Assembly: GCA_944386725.1 (NCBI GenBank)
Contig: CALXCE010000007.1
Coordinates: 1 to 47,810, forward strand
Length of the DNA stretch: 47,810 nt
Reading direction: 5' to 3'
From: an uncultured Clostridia bacterium
Lineage (GTDB): Bacteria > Bacillota > Clostridia > TANB77 > CAG-508
Part shown: positions 27,527-34,957 of the stretch, piece after piece
Layout of the letters: each line of letters begins with the position of its first letter
Position numbering within the stretch: position 1 is the stretch's first letter
The notes under the pieces: model-generated
What the model was told of the DNA's origin: nothing
Databases searched by the model: none
What the model saw: only the letters and a program-made list of their open reading frames with translations
Program-made: the position numbers and the translations under genes

Positions 27527-29986
27527 TTAAATCCCTCTTAACATATTTAAAGTTGCATTTATATATTTATTAGCTAAGTCCATATTATTTACTTGAACCC
27601 AATCACTAGCCAATGGCAATTCAACTAAAGCTGCTTTTGCTCCTAAATTTTGTCTTGCCCATGTGATTAAATATTGTGTTCCATAATTTTCGTAATTTTT
27701 AGTTGAACAGCTTGGATATTGTTGTTTATAATAATTACAAATTTGAGAGTTTCCAATTAATTGATTTTCCCATCCATGTAAATCTACTACTACTGTTTGA
27801 CCATTTGTTGCCTTGTGGCTAAGCATAAAATCTCTTAAATATGCTGATTCATAAGCTTGAAATCCTGCTGTACCATTATAATTTCTATTATCTGTATATC
27901 TTTTATAGTAACTTCCTGTTTGCCAACATCTATTTATATCCATACCTCTTCCTATACTACTATACAAAGTTGTTCTTCCTGGTCCATTATTTGTAGTTCC
28001 TAGCATTCTTCCATCAGGGTTTACTTCTCTTAAAATATAGATTGTCCATTTTTTAGCTAATGCTTCATCTTTGTCGTTTACTAATCTATTATAAAACTTA
28101 TCTGCTATATCAACTAATACTGTTCCATCTTGAGGCCATGAATCTTCAAATCCATGAACACAGAATGTAGCAAAAAGTACATTATTTCCATTTCCAACTC
28201 TTAAATATTGTAATGTAGAACCTCCTGCAACTCCTCTAACTGCTGCTCCACTAAATCCATATGTTCCTGTTTCATAAATAATATTAAAGAAGTAATCTAT
28301 TGATATATACACATTTTTTTGTCTTCCATTAATATCTATTACTGGTGTTGTATATTCAGTATCTTCTGTAAATATTTTTGTATATGTATATTTATCTTCA
28401 CTTAGTGTCCATGATGGTTTTGTATCTTGCAATTGTACACTTGATACGATTTCAACAATTACATTTTCATAGGAAGTGTACATATAGTTAACTGTGATTG
28501 TTGAACCATCTGCTTGTGGGTAAACATTTCTTTTCTTCTTCAATTTTATATGCACATTTATCACATTTCCATATATATCTTGAACATCTGTATTATAGTC
28601 TTCATCTGCTCCAAATGTTTTTGAATATGTTAATTTGTCTTCACTTAAAGTCCAACTTGGTTTTGTATCCTCTAATTTTTCGTTTGATTTCATTGATATA
28701 GTAACTGAATCTTCTTTATTATATTTATATTCTAAAGTTATTTGTGGCGGTGTTTTATCAATTTGTTGTACATTTATTTCTATATTTATATTATGGTTAT
28801 AACAATCTACAAATACTGTATTATAATGTTCATTATTCCCAAATACTTTTGTATATGTCAGTTTATCTTCACTTAAAGTCCAGCTTGGCTTTGTATCTTT
28901 TAATTCTATATCAGATATTACTTTTACTGTAACCACATTTTTTACATCATCATATTGGTAATCCACTTTCAAATTAGCTATTATAACTTCAGTTACTTTG
29001 ATATTAACGTTTTTCTTTTCTCCATTTACATTTTCAAATTCTGTATAATAATCCATATTTTCATTAAATGTTTTTGTATATGTTTTTTTGTCCTCACTTA
29101 ATGTCCATGATGGTTTTGTGCTTTTCAATTCTATGTTTGATATTATTTTAGCTGTTACAATATTTTCTTCTGCATTATATTCATAATCTATTGTTGTTTC
29201 CCATGACTGTATTTGTGTTATTACTATATTTGCAGTATAAACAGTTCCATTTACATCTTCTACTTGTGTTGTATAATTCATATTACCTGTGAATTTTTTT
29301 GTATATTCTTTTTTATTCTCACTTAATGTCCATGATGGTTTTGTGTTTTTTAATTCTATGTTTGATGTCATTTTAGCTATTACAATATTTTCTTCTGCAT
29401 CATATTCATAATTTATTTTTATTGATAATGGTTGTATTTGTGTTATTACTATATTTACATTAGAAATATTCCCATTTATATCTTCTATTTGTGTTTTATA
29501 ATTCATATTACCTGTAAACTTTTTTGTATATTCTTTTTTATTTTCACTTAAAGTCCATGTTGGTTTTGTATCTTTTAATTCTATATTTGATATCATTTTC
29601 GCCATTACGGTATTGTCTTGTGCATTATACTCATACTGCATGGTTATTTCTAATGGTAGTATTTGTGTTATTACTATATTTACATTAGAAATATTCCCAT
29701 TTATATCTTCTATTTGTGTTTTATAATTCATATTACTTGTAAACTTTTTTGTATATTCTTTTTTATTTTCACTTAAAGTCCATGTTGGTTTTGTATTTTT
29801 TAATTCTATATCAGATATTATCTTTGCTATCACTATATTTTCTTCTTGATTGTATTTATATTCTATATTTATTGCACTATCAATTGTATTTTCCTTTGCT
29901 TTTACTGTTGAAAAAGTTGCTAATACAATAATAGCAATTATTGTTATAATTAGCATTGTAATTATTTTTCTTGTTTCTAAAACCAT
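27527..29986 (-). CDS. Secreted M14-type metallopeptidase with seven Ig-like repeats
   Basis: Predicted exported zinc carboxypeptidase. After a signal peptide (hydrophobic residues about 8-28) come seven modules of the same repeat as the two wall hydrolases at 1927-7270. The first four are more divergent (TLSENKKEYTKKFTGNMNY). The last 250 or so residues are an M14 domain: CVHGFED supplies the first His and Glu zinc ligands, MDINRCW the substrate-binding Arg region, VVDLHGWEN the third ligand and ALVELP the catalytic Glu. M14 enzymes of this kind can trim wall peptides; the substrate is not proven. It follows a GT2 gene with a short gap. Confidence 0.87.
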   Translation of the reverse strand: MVLETRKIITMLIITIIAIIVLATFSTVKAKENTIDSAINIEYKYNQEENIVIAKIISDIELKNTKPTWTLSENKKEYTKKFTSNMNYKTQIEDINGNISNVNIVITQILPLEITMQYEYNAQDNTVMAKMISNIELKDTKPTWTLSENKKEYTKKFTGNMNYKTQIEDINGNISNVNIVITQIQPLSIKINYEYDAEENIVIAKMTSNIELKNTKPSWTLSENKKEYTKKFTGNMNYTTQVEDVNGTVYTANIVITQIQSWETTIDYEYNAEENIVTAKIISNIELKSTKPSWTLSEDKKTYTKTFNENMDYYTEFENVNGEKKNVNIKVTEVIIANLKVDYQYDDVKNVVTVKVISDIELKDTKPSWTLSEDKLTYTKVFGNNEHYNTVFVDCYNHNINIEINVQQIDKTPPQITLEYKYNKEDSVTISMKSNEKLEDTKPSWTLSEDKLTYSKTFGADEDYNTDVQDIYGNVINVHIKLKKKRNVYPQADGSTITVNYMYTSYENVIVEIVSSVQLQDTKPSWTLSEDKYTYTKIFTEDTEYTTPVIDINGRQKNVYISIDYFFNIIYETGTYGFSGAAVRGVAGGSTLQYLRVGNGNNVLFATFCVHGFEDSWPQDGTVLVDIADKFYNRLVNDKDEALAKKWTIYILREVNPDGRMLGTTNNGPGRTTLYSSIGRGMDINRCWQTGSYYKRYTDNRNYNGTAGFQAYESAYLRDFMLSHKATNGQTVVVDLHGWENQLIGNSQICNYYKQQYPSCSTKNYENYGTQYLITWARQNLGAKAALVELPLASDWVQVNNMDLANKYINATLNMLRGI

Positions 29987-29999
29987 TGTTTTTCTCCCC

Positions 30000-30980
30000 T
30001 TATTTTCTATAAATTAAATATCCCAAAACCGGAATATGAAAAATCATAATCTCTTTTATCATCTTCTTTAAAAGATTTTTTCCAGCTAAAAATTTAAAAT
30101 ATTTAATTATATGAAAATTAATATATTTAGATTTTTCTAAACTTTCGTAATACTTTATCATATCTTCTAAAATTCTTCTATTTTCTTGGTCTGTTGCATA
30201 CTGTAGACACATTTTGGCACCATCTAAATAAGCTTTATCAATTACTTTTTCTTTTCTATATTTTAAATAGGCTTGATAGGCATTTCCGTTTTCTTCTTTC
30301 CATCTTGCTAAATTTTGTGATAAGCTTCTTCCACCAAAAACGTTCGTATTATGAAGACGATAACCAAATAGTGGTTCTTCGATATAAGCAATTCCCTTTC
30401 CTTCATTAGCAACAAAGGATGCTAGCCAATCATGAGCTATTACTTTGTCTGTAAATGGTATCATTTTATCTTTTACTTCATTTGTTATAATTTGTGAGCA
30501 ACCAATTCCTATACATCTAGCTATTGCAAGCTTGTGCTTGCCATGGATCAAAGGAACATTTTTATAGGTAAAATAATTTTGCTGTATAACTTCGCCTTTT
30601 TCATTGATTTGATTGGCATTGCAATATACTAGATCTACCTTTTCTTTTTTTATCTTTTCCACACTTTTTTCTACTTTTTGTGGATACCAAATGTCATCAT
30701 GATCAGCAAACATAATATATTTGGCATTTGCTTGTTTTAGTAAAAATTCAAAATTTTTGTTGTATCCTAAATTTTTTTCTTGCAAATATAATGTGATGCG
30801 ATTGTCTTGCTTTTGATAAGCTTCTAAAGTCGGCTTAATTTCCTTTTTGGTAGAGGCGTCATCACTGATGAGTAATTTAAAATTTTGATAAGTTTGGTTT
30901 AATATACTTTCTATTTGTTGTTTTAGGTATTCTATTTTTGTGTTATAGGTTGTTAATAATATTTCTACTTCTTCTTGCAT
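30000..30980 (-). CDS. GT2 family glycosyltransferase, rhamnosyltransferase-like
   Basis: About 326 residues. VEILLTTYNTKIEYLKQQIESIL, ISDDASTKKEI, YIMFADHDDIWYPQKVEK and VIAHDWLASFVANEGKG define a GT2 fold closely related to the enzyme at 24740-25732. An in-frame ATG at 31019 lies inside the likely -10 region, whereas the ATG at 30980 follows AAAGGAGG by about 12 bases, so the shorter start is chosen. First gene of a unit that continues into the M14 repeat protein. Confidence 0.85.
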   Translation of the reverse strand: MQEEVEILLTTYNTKIEYLKQQIESILNQTYQNFKLLISDDASTKKEIKPTLEAYQKQDNRITLYLQEKNLGYNKNFEFLLKQANAKYIMFADHDDIWYPQKVEKSVEKIKKEKVDLVYCNANQINEKGEVIQQNYFTYKNVPLIHGKHKLAIARCIGIGCSQIITNEVKDKMIPFTDKVIAHDWLASFVANEGKGIAYIEEPLFGYRLHNTNVFGGRSLSQNLARWKEENGNAYQAYLKYRKEKVIDKAYLDGAKMCLQYATDQENRRILEDMIKYYESLEKSKYINFHIIKYFKFLAGKNLLKKMIKEIMIFHIPVLGYLIYRK

Positions 30981-31009
30981 TTTTCTATTGTTCCTCCTTT
31001 TACATTTCA

Positions 31010-31038
31010 ATTGTATCATGTATTTATCCTATAATCAA
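31010..31038 (-). promoter_or_regulatory. Promoter before the GT2 gene
   Basis: TTGATT (31033-31038), 17-base spacer, TACAAT (31010-31015) on the minus strand. Confidence 0.5.
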
Positions 31039-31050
31039 GTTATGTGAAAA

Positions 31051-31098
31051 AAGAAATAGAGATTTAAATTCCTTTTTAGGTTTAAATCTCTATTTCTT
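31051..31098 (-). terminator. Terminator of glyS
   Basis: A perfect 18-bp stem (31051-31068 with 31081-31098) with a 12-base loop, followed on the minus strand by CTTTTTTC. It lies 10 bases after the glyS stop. Confidence 0.88.
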
Positions 31099-31107
31099 CT
31101 TTATCGA

Positions 31108-32490
31108 TTAAAATTCTAATTTTTCTTCTACCCATTTAGCAATTTCATCAATTTTTAATCGAATTTGCTCCATGGTATCTCTATCTCTAATCGTAACGGT
31201 ATCATCTTCTAGTGTATCAAAATCTATAGTTACACAATATGGTGTACCAATTTCATCTTCTCTTCTGTAGCGTTTTCCAATACTTCCGGTTTCATCATAA
31301 TCACACATAAATTTCTTAGAAAGTTTCTCATAAACTTCTCCTGCTTTGTCTGATAATTTTTTAGAAAGTGGTAAAACTGCTACCTTGTAAGGGGCTAATG
31401 CTGGATGCAGATGTAACACTACTCTAGTATCCCCCTCTGCTATTTCTTCTTCATCATAACTATCACATAAAAATGCTAGTGCTACTCTATCAGCTCCTAC
31501 TGACGGCTCAATACAATATGGTACATATTTTTCTCCTGTTTCTGGGTCTGTATAATGGAAATCTTCTTTTGATACTTTCATATGACTATTCAAGTCATAA
31601 TCTGTTCTATCAGCAATTCCCCATAATTCTCCCCATCCAAATGGAAAAGCATATTCAATATCAGTTGTTGCATTACTATAATGAGATAATTCTTCTGGTG
31701 AATGGTCTCTCAACCTTATATTTTCTTCTGTCATTCCCAAATTTAATAACCACTGCTTGCAGAAATCTTTCCAATATTCTTGCCATTCTAAATCTGTTCC
31801 TGGCTTGCAGAAAAATTCTAGCTCCATTTGTTCGAATTCACGAGTTCTAAAGGTAAAGTTTCCTGGTGTTATTTCATTTCTAAAGGCTTTACCAATCTGA
31901 GCAATACCCATAGGCAATTTTTTTCTAGTAGTTCTCATAACATTTTTAAAGTTTACAAATATTCCTTGTGCTGTTTCTGGTCTTAAATAGATTTCAGCTT
32001 TTGCATCTTCTGTAACTCCTTGGAAGGTCTTAAACATTAAATTAAATTTTCTAATGTCAGTAAAATTGTGTTTTCCACAATTAGGACAGTTAATCTGATT
32101 TTTGTCCATAAAATCAATCATTTCTTTATCAGACATTCCATCTGCTATCATATCTTTTCCATGTTTATATGCCCATTCTTCAATTAATTTATCTGCTCTA
32201 TGTCTTGTTTTACATTCCTTACAGTCGATTAATGGATCAGAGAATCCTCCTACATGTCCTGATGCCACCCAAGTAGTTGGATTCATTAAAATGGCCGCAT
32301 CTAATCCTACATTATATTTGTTTTCTTGTATAAATTTCCTTCTCCATGCTTCTTTTACATTATTTTTTAATTCTACCCCCAAAGGTCCATAGTCCCACGT
32401 ATTAGCTAATCCTCCATAGATTTCAGAACCAGGATATACATATCCCCTATTTTTGCAAAGTGCTACTAAAGTATCCATTGATTTTACCAT
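31108..32490 (-). CDS. glyS: Glycyl-tRNA synthetase (dimeric, single-chain type)
   Basis: Class II synthetase charging tRNA-Gly; 460 residues from the chosen start. [23 protein letters not shown] is the standard N-terminus, followed by [18 protein letters not shown] (motif 2 region), [13 protein letters not shown] and GVDR-like [12 protein letters not shown] (motif 3). The C-terminal anticodon-binding domain starts near residue 350 ([13 protein letters not shown]). The ORF extends to 32532, but AAGGAGGA lies 7 bases before the ATG at 32490. Expression is controlled by the T-box leader upstream. A GGGAC-type hairpin element sits directly before the ribosome site. Confidence 0.97.
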   Translation of the reverse strand: MVKSMDTLVALCKNRGYVYPGSEIYGGLANTWDYGPLGVELKNNVKEAWRRKFIQENKYNVGLDAAILMNPTTWVASGHVGGFSDPLIDCKECKTRHRADKLIEEWAYKHGKDMIADGMSDKEMIDFMDKNQINCPNCGKHNFTDIRKFNLMFKTFQGVTEDAKAEIYLRPETAQGIFVNFKNVMRTTRKKLPMGIAQIGKAFRNEITPGNFTFRTREFEQMELEFFCKPGTDLEWQEYWKDFCKQWLLNLGMTEENIRLRDHSPEELSHYSNATTDIEYAFPFGWGELWGIADRTDYDLNSHMKVSKEDFHYTDPETGEKYVPYCIEPSVGADRVALAFLCDSYDEEEIAEGDTRVVLHLHPALAPYKVAVLPLSKKLSDKAGEVYEKLSKKFMCDYDETGSIGKRYRREDEIGTPYCVTIDFDTLEDDTVTIRDRDTMEQIRLKIDEIAKWVEEKLEF

Positions 32491-32505
32491 AAAAATTCCT
32501 CCTTC

Positions 32506-32544
32506 TTTTGGTGTTTTTCGGAACGGGGACAAAAAACACCAAAA
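32506..32544. repeat. GGGAC-type palindromic element in the glyS leader
   Basis: Arms of 13 bases (32506-32518 and 32532-32544, TTTTGGTGTTTTT and its complement) enclose CGGAACGGGGACA. It lies between the T-box terminator and the glyS ribosome binding site and shares the GGGGAC core with the elements at 33700, 34875 and 44381. Confidence 0.6.
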
Positions 32545-32758
32545 AACTTTCGCTCCTAGCCAACTATAGCTAGGGACGAAAGTTCATATTCCGCGTTTCC
32601 ACCCTAATTCTTAAAATTTCACAAAATTTTAAGCACCTTAATTTTATTATTACTCCAAAGCTCCCCATATGTATCCATTACTAGTATTTCACCATCACTA
32701 GCTCTCTATAAAATGAATATTATCATATTTTTTCTTCTTCACCGTAATGTATTTTATT
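32539..32758 (-). promoter_or_regulatory. T-box riboswitch controlling glyS
   Basis: On the minus strand the leader carries the conserved T-box sequence AGGGTGGAAACGCGG (32591-32605), which pairs with the uncharged tRNA acceptor end. Upstream are Stem I features GATGGTGAAA and a GGA triplet (32674-32676) that would serve as glycine specifier, then GGGGAGCTTTGGAGT. Downstream is a strong terminator (32545-32584, AACTTTCG paired with CGAAAGTT, then TTTTTT). Uncharged tRNA-Gly should favour the antiterminator. The leader fills the 300-base gap upstream of glyS. Confidence 0.93.
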
Positions 32759-32764
32759 GCTTAT

Positions 32765-32793
32765 ATTTTATTACCATCGTTTTAAAAAGTCAA
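32765..32793 (-). promoter_or_regulatory. Promoter of the glyS T-box leader
   Basis: TTGACT (32788-32793), 17-base spacer, TAAAAT (32765-32770). Confidence 0.6.
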
Positions 32794-32811
32794 TAATTTT
32801 CTAAAAAAATA

Positions 32812-32840
32812 TTGCTTATTTTTATTTTTTATGCTAATAT
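32812..32840 (+). promoter_or_regulatory. Promoter of tRNA-Trp
   Basis: TTGCTT (32812-32817), 17-base spacer, TAATAT (32835-32840), 22 bases before the mature tRNA. Confidence 0.6.
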
Positions 32841-32862
32841 ATTAATTGTGTTTTATTCATGT

Positions 32863-32937
32863 AGGGGTATAGTGTTAATGGTAGCACATCGGTCTCCAAA
32901 ACCGCCTGTGAGGGTTCGAATCCTTCTACCCCTGCCA
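32863..32937 (+). tRNA. tRNA-Trp (anticodon CCA)
   Basis: Acceptor arms AGGGGTA and TACCCCT pair over 7 bp with discriminator G and an encoded CCA end. The anticodon loop CTCCAAA contains CCA, and the T arm has GGTTCGAATCC. The sequence closely matches the Bacillus-type tRNA-Trp. A short ORF across it is not coding. Confidence 0.96.
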
Positions 32938-33041
32938 AATTTTATATCCAACCAACTTTTTGCCAATCCATTCTATCGACAAACATTTATATCATAAATT
33001 TTTATTTTATATCTATATTTTTATTTTCATTTTAATTCGAG

Positions 33042-33636
33042 GTGATTTCAATTTTTAAACATTTTAAATATTTTTATATTTTCCTTTTTGGTCTTACTTT
33101 TTTTATTATTATCTTTTTTATTCCTATTATCTATTCTGATAATTTTTCTTATTCTTCTAGTGATGATGCTAAAATTTCAGATTATAATCCGAATGGTTTT
33201 GTTTGGCCTATTCCTGGTTATACCAGAATTAGTTCGTATTTTGGAAAACGTGTTTCTCCTACTACTGGCGCTTCTTCTTCTCATTCTGGAATTGATATTC
33301 CAGCTCCTCAAGGAAGCAAATTTATTGCTGTCGCTGATGGGGAAATTACTTTTCGAGAATTTTTAGGTGCTGGTGGATATACGATAACTCTTTCTTTTGA
33401 TCATTATAAAGTAAGCTATTGTCATTGTGACCCTAATTGGATTGTTTCTGTTGGTGATCAAATTAAACAAGGACAAGTAATTGGGCAAGTTGGTCCTAAA
33501 ATTGTTTATGGAGTGAAAGGAAATCAATATCACGATTCAGCAGGAAATCCTACAAATGGAGCTACCACTCGGTCCACATCTTCATTTGGGTATTCGTATA
33601 GATGGTAACTATGTGAATCCTTTGAATTATTTCTAG
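33042..33636 (+). CDS. M23 family metallopeptidase, interrupted by a +1 frameshift at CGG
   Basis: Predicted membrane-anchored or exported zinc endopeptidase acting on wall peptides, with an N-terminal hydrophobic helix (residues about 10-30). The LytM core begins at FVWPIPGYTRISSYFGKR; SHSGIDIPAP carries the first His and Asp ligands. The zero frame ends at 33608 in an atypical tail and lacks the essential HxH motif. Skipping the C at 33570 (ACT-CGG-T to ACT-GGT) gives GPHLHLGIRIDGNYVNPL and a stop at 33634-33636, about 197 residues. The GTG at 33042 has no well-placed ribosome site; GAGGTGA at 33039-33045 would fit an unusual ATT start at 33051. A strong terminator follows. Confidence 0.85.
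33570..33572 (+). other. Putative +1 frameshift site in the M23 peptidase (ACT-C-GGT)
   Basis: In-frame CGG at codon 177; skipping its C recovers the catalytic HLH motif and the normal end of the domain. Confidence 0.6.
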
Positions 33637-33649
33637 TATTTAAAAAAGC

Positions 33650-33675
33650 CACTCATATATTTTAGTATATGAGTG
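33650..33675 (+). terminator. Terminator after the M23 gene
   Basis: CACTCATATA pairs with TATATGAGTG across a 6-base loop, followed by ACAATTTTT; it lies 13 bases after the restored stop codon. Confidence 0.85.
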
Positions 33676-33699
33676 ACAATTTTTCATATAAATAACAAA

Positions 33700-33752
33700 G
33701 ATGTGTCCCTAATTGCGCAAAAAGGAGCAAAAAGAAACGTCTCCATTGCTCC
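33700..33752 (+). repeat. Dispersed 53-base element, copy 1
   Basis: Reads GATGTGTCCCTAATTGCGCA, then an A/G-rich stretch ending AAACGTCTCCATTGCTCC. It matches the reverse complement of 44381-44433 with about seven differences. The last base is the last base of the TAG stop codon of the zinc-ribbon protein gene. Confidence 0.8.
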
Positions 33753-34213
33753 TACATATCATCATCTTCGTCACAGCCATGGCATCCATGACAACCTTCT
33801 GAACATCCTTTATCTTCTTCTCTGTCTATATCCCCTGACCAATCTAATTCAATGATGTTTTGACATTCTGGACATTCAATTTCTGTTTTGTTTTCGTCCA
33901 CATCTATAATAAATTCGTAATTGCAGTATGGACAAACAATTTCAAAGTCAAATCCGTCTTCCGTATAGATGTCTTTTTCTATATTATCAATTACTTGTTG
34001 CATTTGACTAATTTGTGAACTTAATTTGTTTTGCGTATCTTCTAATTTAGCCATTTCTTCTTCTTTATAGTCCATAATATAATCCATTTGGTCTAACACA
34101 ACATCTAAAAAAGATGCAAATCTTCCTTTGATATATTCTAAGTCCTCTTTATCTTTTATATTTTTTTCTATATCATCTAAAAAACTTTTATATTCGTTTT
34201 TTAATGTTCCCAT
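33752..34213 (-). CDS. CD1247-like zinc-ribbon protein
   Basis: A 153-residue cytoplasmic protein. Residues 1-80 are helical and acidic with a coiled coil (EEEMAKLEDTQNKLSSQISQ). A zinc ribbon follows with CPYC and CPEC pairs 21 residues apart, and the tail is Cys/His-rich (GCSEGCHGCHGCDEDDDM). The architecture and the EIVCPYCNYEF segment resemble clostridial proteins named after C. difficile CD1247; no function is established. The ORF opens at a GTG, but AAGGTG then serves as ribosome site for the ATG at 34213. It follows efp by 18 bases, as is usual in Clostridia. Confidence 0.75.
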   Translation of the reverse strand: MGTLKNEYKSFLDDIEKNIKDKEDLEYIKGRFASFLDVVLDQMDYIMDYKEEEMAKLEDTQNKLSSQISQMQQVIDNIEKDIYTEDGFDFEIVCPYCNYEFIIDVDENKTEIECPECQNIIELDWSGDIDREEDKGCSEGCHGCHGCDEDDDM

Positions 34214-34230
34214 TTTGTTAATCACCTTTC

Positions 34231-34797
34231 TTATAATCTTTCCATGTATTCACATGTCCTTGTATCGATTTTTAAAATATCACCAACATTGACAAACATT
34301 GGAACTTGTAATTCTAATCCAGTTTCTAACGTTGCTGGTTTTCCTGAAGTTGTTGTTGTGTTTCCAGCAAATCCTGGTTCTGTATATGTAACTTCTAATT
34401 CTACAAATGTTGGTGGCTCAACTGCAAATATATTTCCCTTAAAAGATAGTATGGTAACTTCCATATTTTCTTTTAAATATTTTAAGCAATCTCCTAATTG
34501 TTCTTCATTTAATGGAATTTGATCATAAGTTTCATTATCCATAAAATAATATAATCCTCCATCACTGTATAAATATTGCATTACTTTTTTTTCAATTTCT
34601 GCTGCTGGAAATTTATCAGATGGGTTGAAGGTTTTCTCTAAAGTTGCTCCTGTAATTACATTTTTTAATTTTGTTCTTACAAAGGCTGATCCCTTTCCTG
34701 GTTTTACGTGTTGAAATTCTACAATTTTATATACATTTCCTTCCATTTCAAAAGTTGTTCCATTTCTAAAATCTCCTGCTGAGTATACTGCTGCCAT
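34231..34797 (-). CDS. efp: Translation elongation factor P
   Basis: Helps the ribosome through polyproline stretches. [20 protein letters not shown] is the typical N-terminus, with [17 protein letters not shown] containing the tip lysine, and [17 protein letters not shown] at the C-terminus. The 188 residues are normal. The ATG at 34797 follows AAAGGAG; an upstream TTG at 34803 is less likely. Confidence 0.98.
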   Translation of the reverse strand: MAAVYSAGDFRNGTTFEMEGNVYKIVEFQHVKPGKGSAFVRTKLKNVITGATLEKTFNPSDKFPAAEIEKKVMQYLYSDGGLYYFMDNETYDQIPLNEEQLGDCLKYLKENMEVTILSFKGNIFAVEPPTFVELEVTYTEPGFAGNTTTTSGKPATLETGLELQVPMFVNVGDILKIDTRTCEYMERL

Positions 34798-34837
34798 AAT
34801 CAATTTCTCCTTTCTATTTATCTAATTAATATTTTCT

Positions 34838-34866
34838 ATTTTACTACATCTTTCCAGAAAAATCAA
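34838..34866 (-). promoter_or_regulatory. Promoter of efp
   Basis: TTGATT (34861-34866), 17-base spacer, TAAAAT (34838-34843), about 40 bases before the start. Confidence 0.6.
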
Positions 34867-34874
34867 GTGCTTTG

Positions 34875-34953
34875 GGGACAAAGGGACGTAGATAATGTCC
34901 CAACCTTTAAATCTTTTGAATATTTTGGGACATTATCTACGTCCCTTTGTCCC
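34875..34953. repeat. Perfect 29-bp inverted repeat of the GGGAC type
   Basis: The arms 34875-34903 and 34925-34953 are exact complements over 29 bases, enclosing a 21-base loop. The outer ends read GGGACAAAGGGACGT, and each arm contains GGGAC twice (once as GTCCC). It starts 4 bases after the stop codon of the Xaa-Pro peptidase gene. It may stop transcription between that gene and efp, although no clean T-run follows. Confidence 0.85.
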
Positions 34954-34957
34954 AATA

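Noticed and set aside
32812..32997. ORF across the tRNA region
   Set aside because: It covers tRNA-Trp and has no ribosome site; the tRNA explains the sequence.
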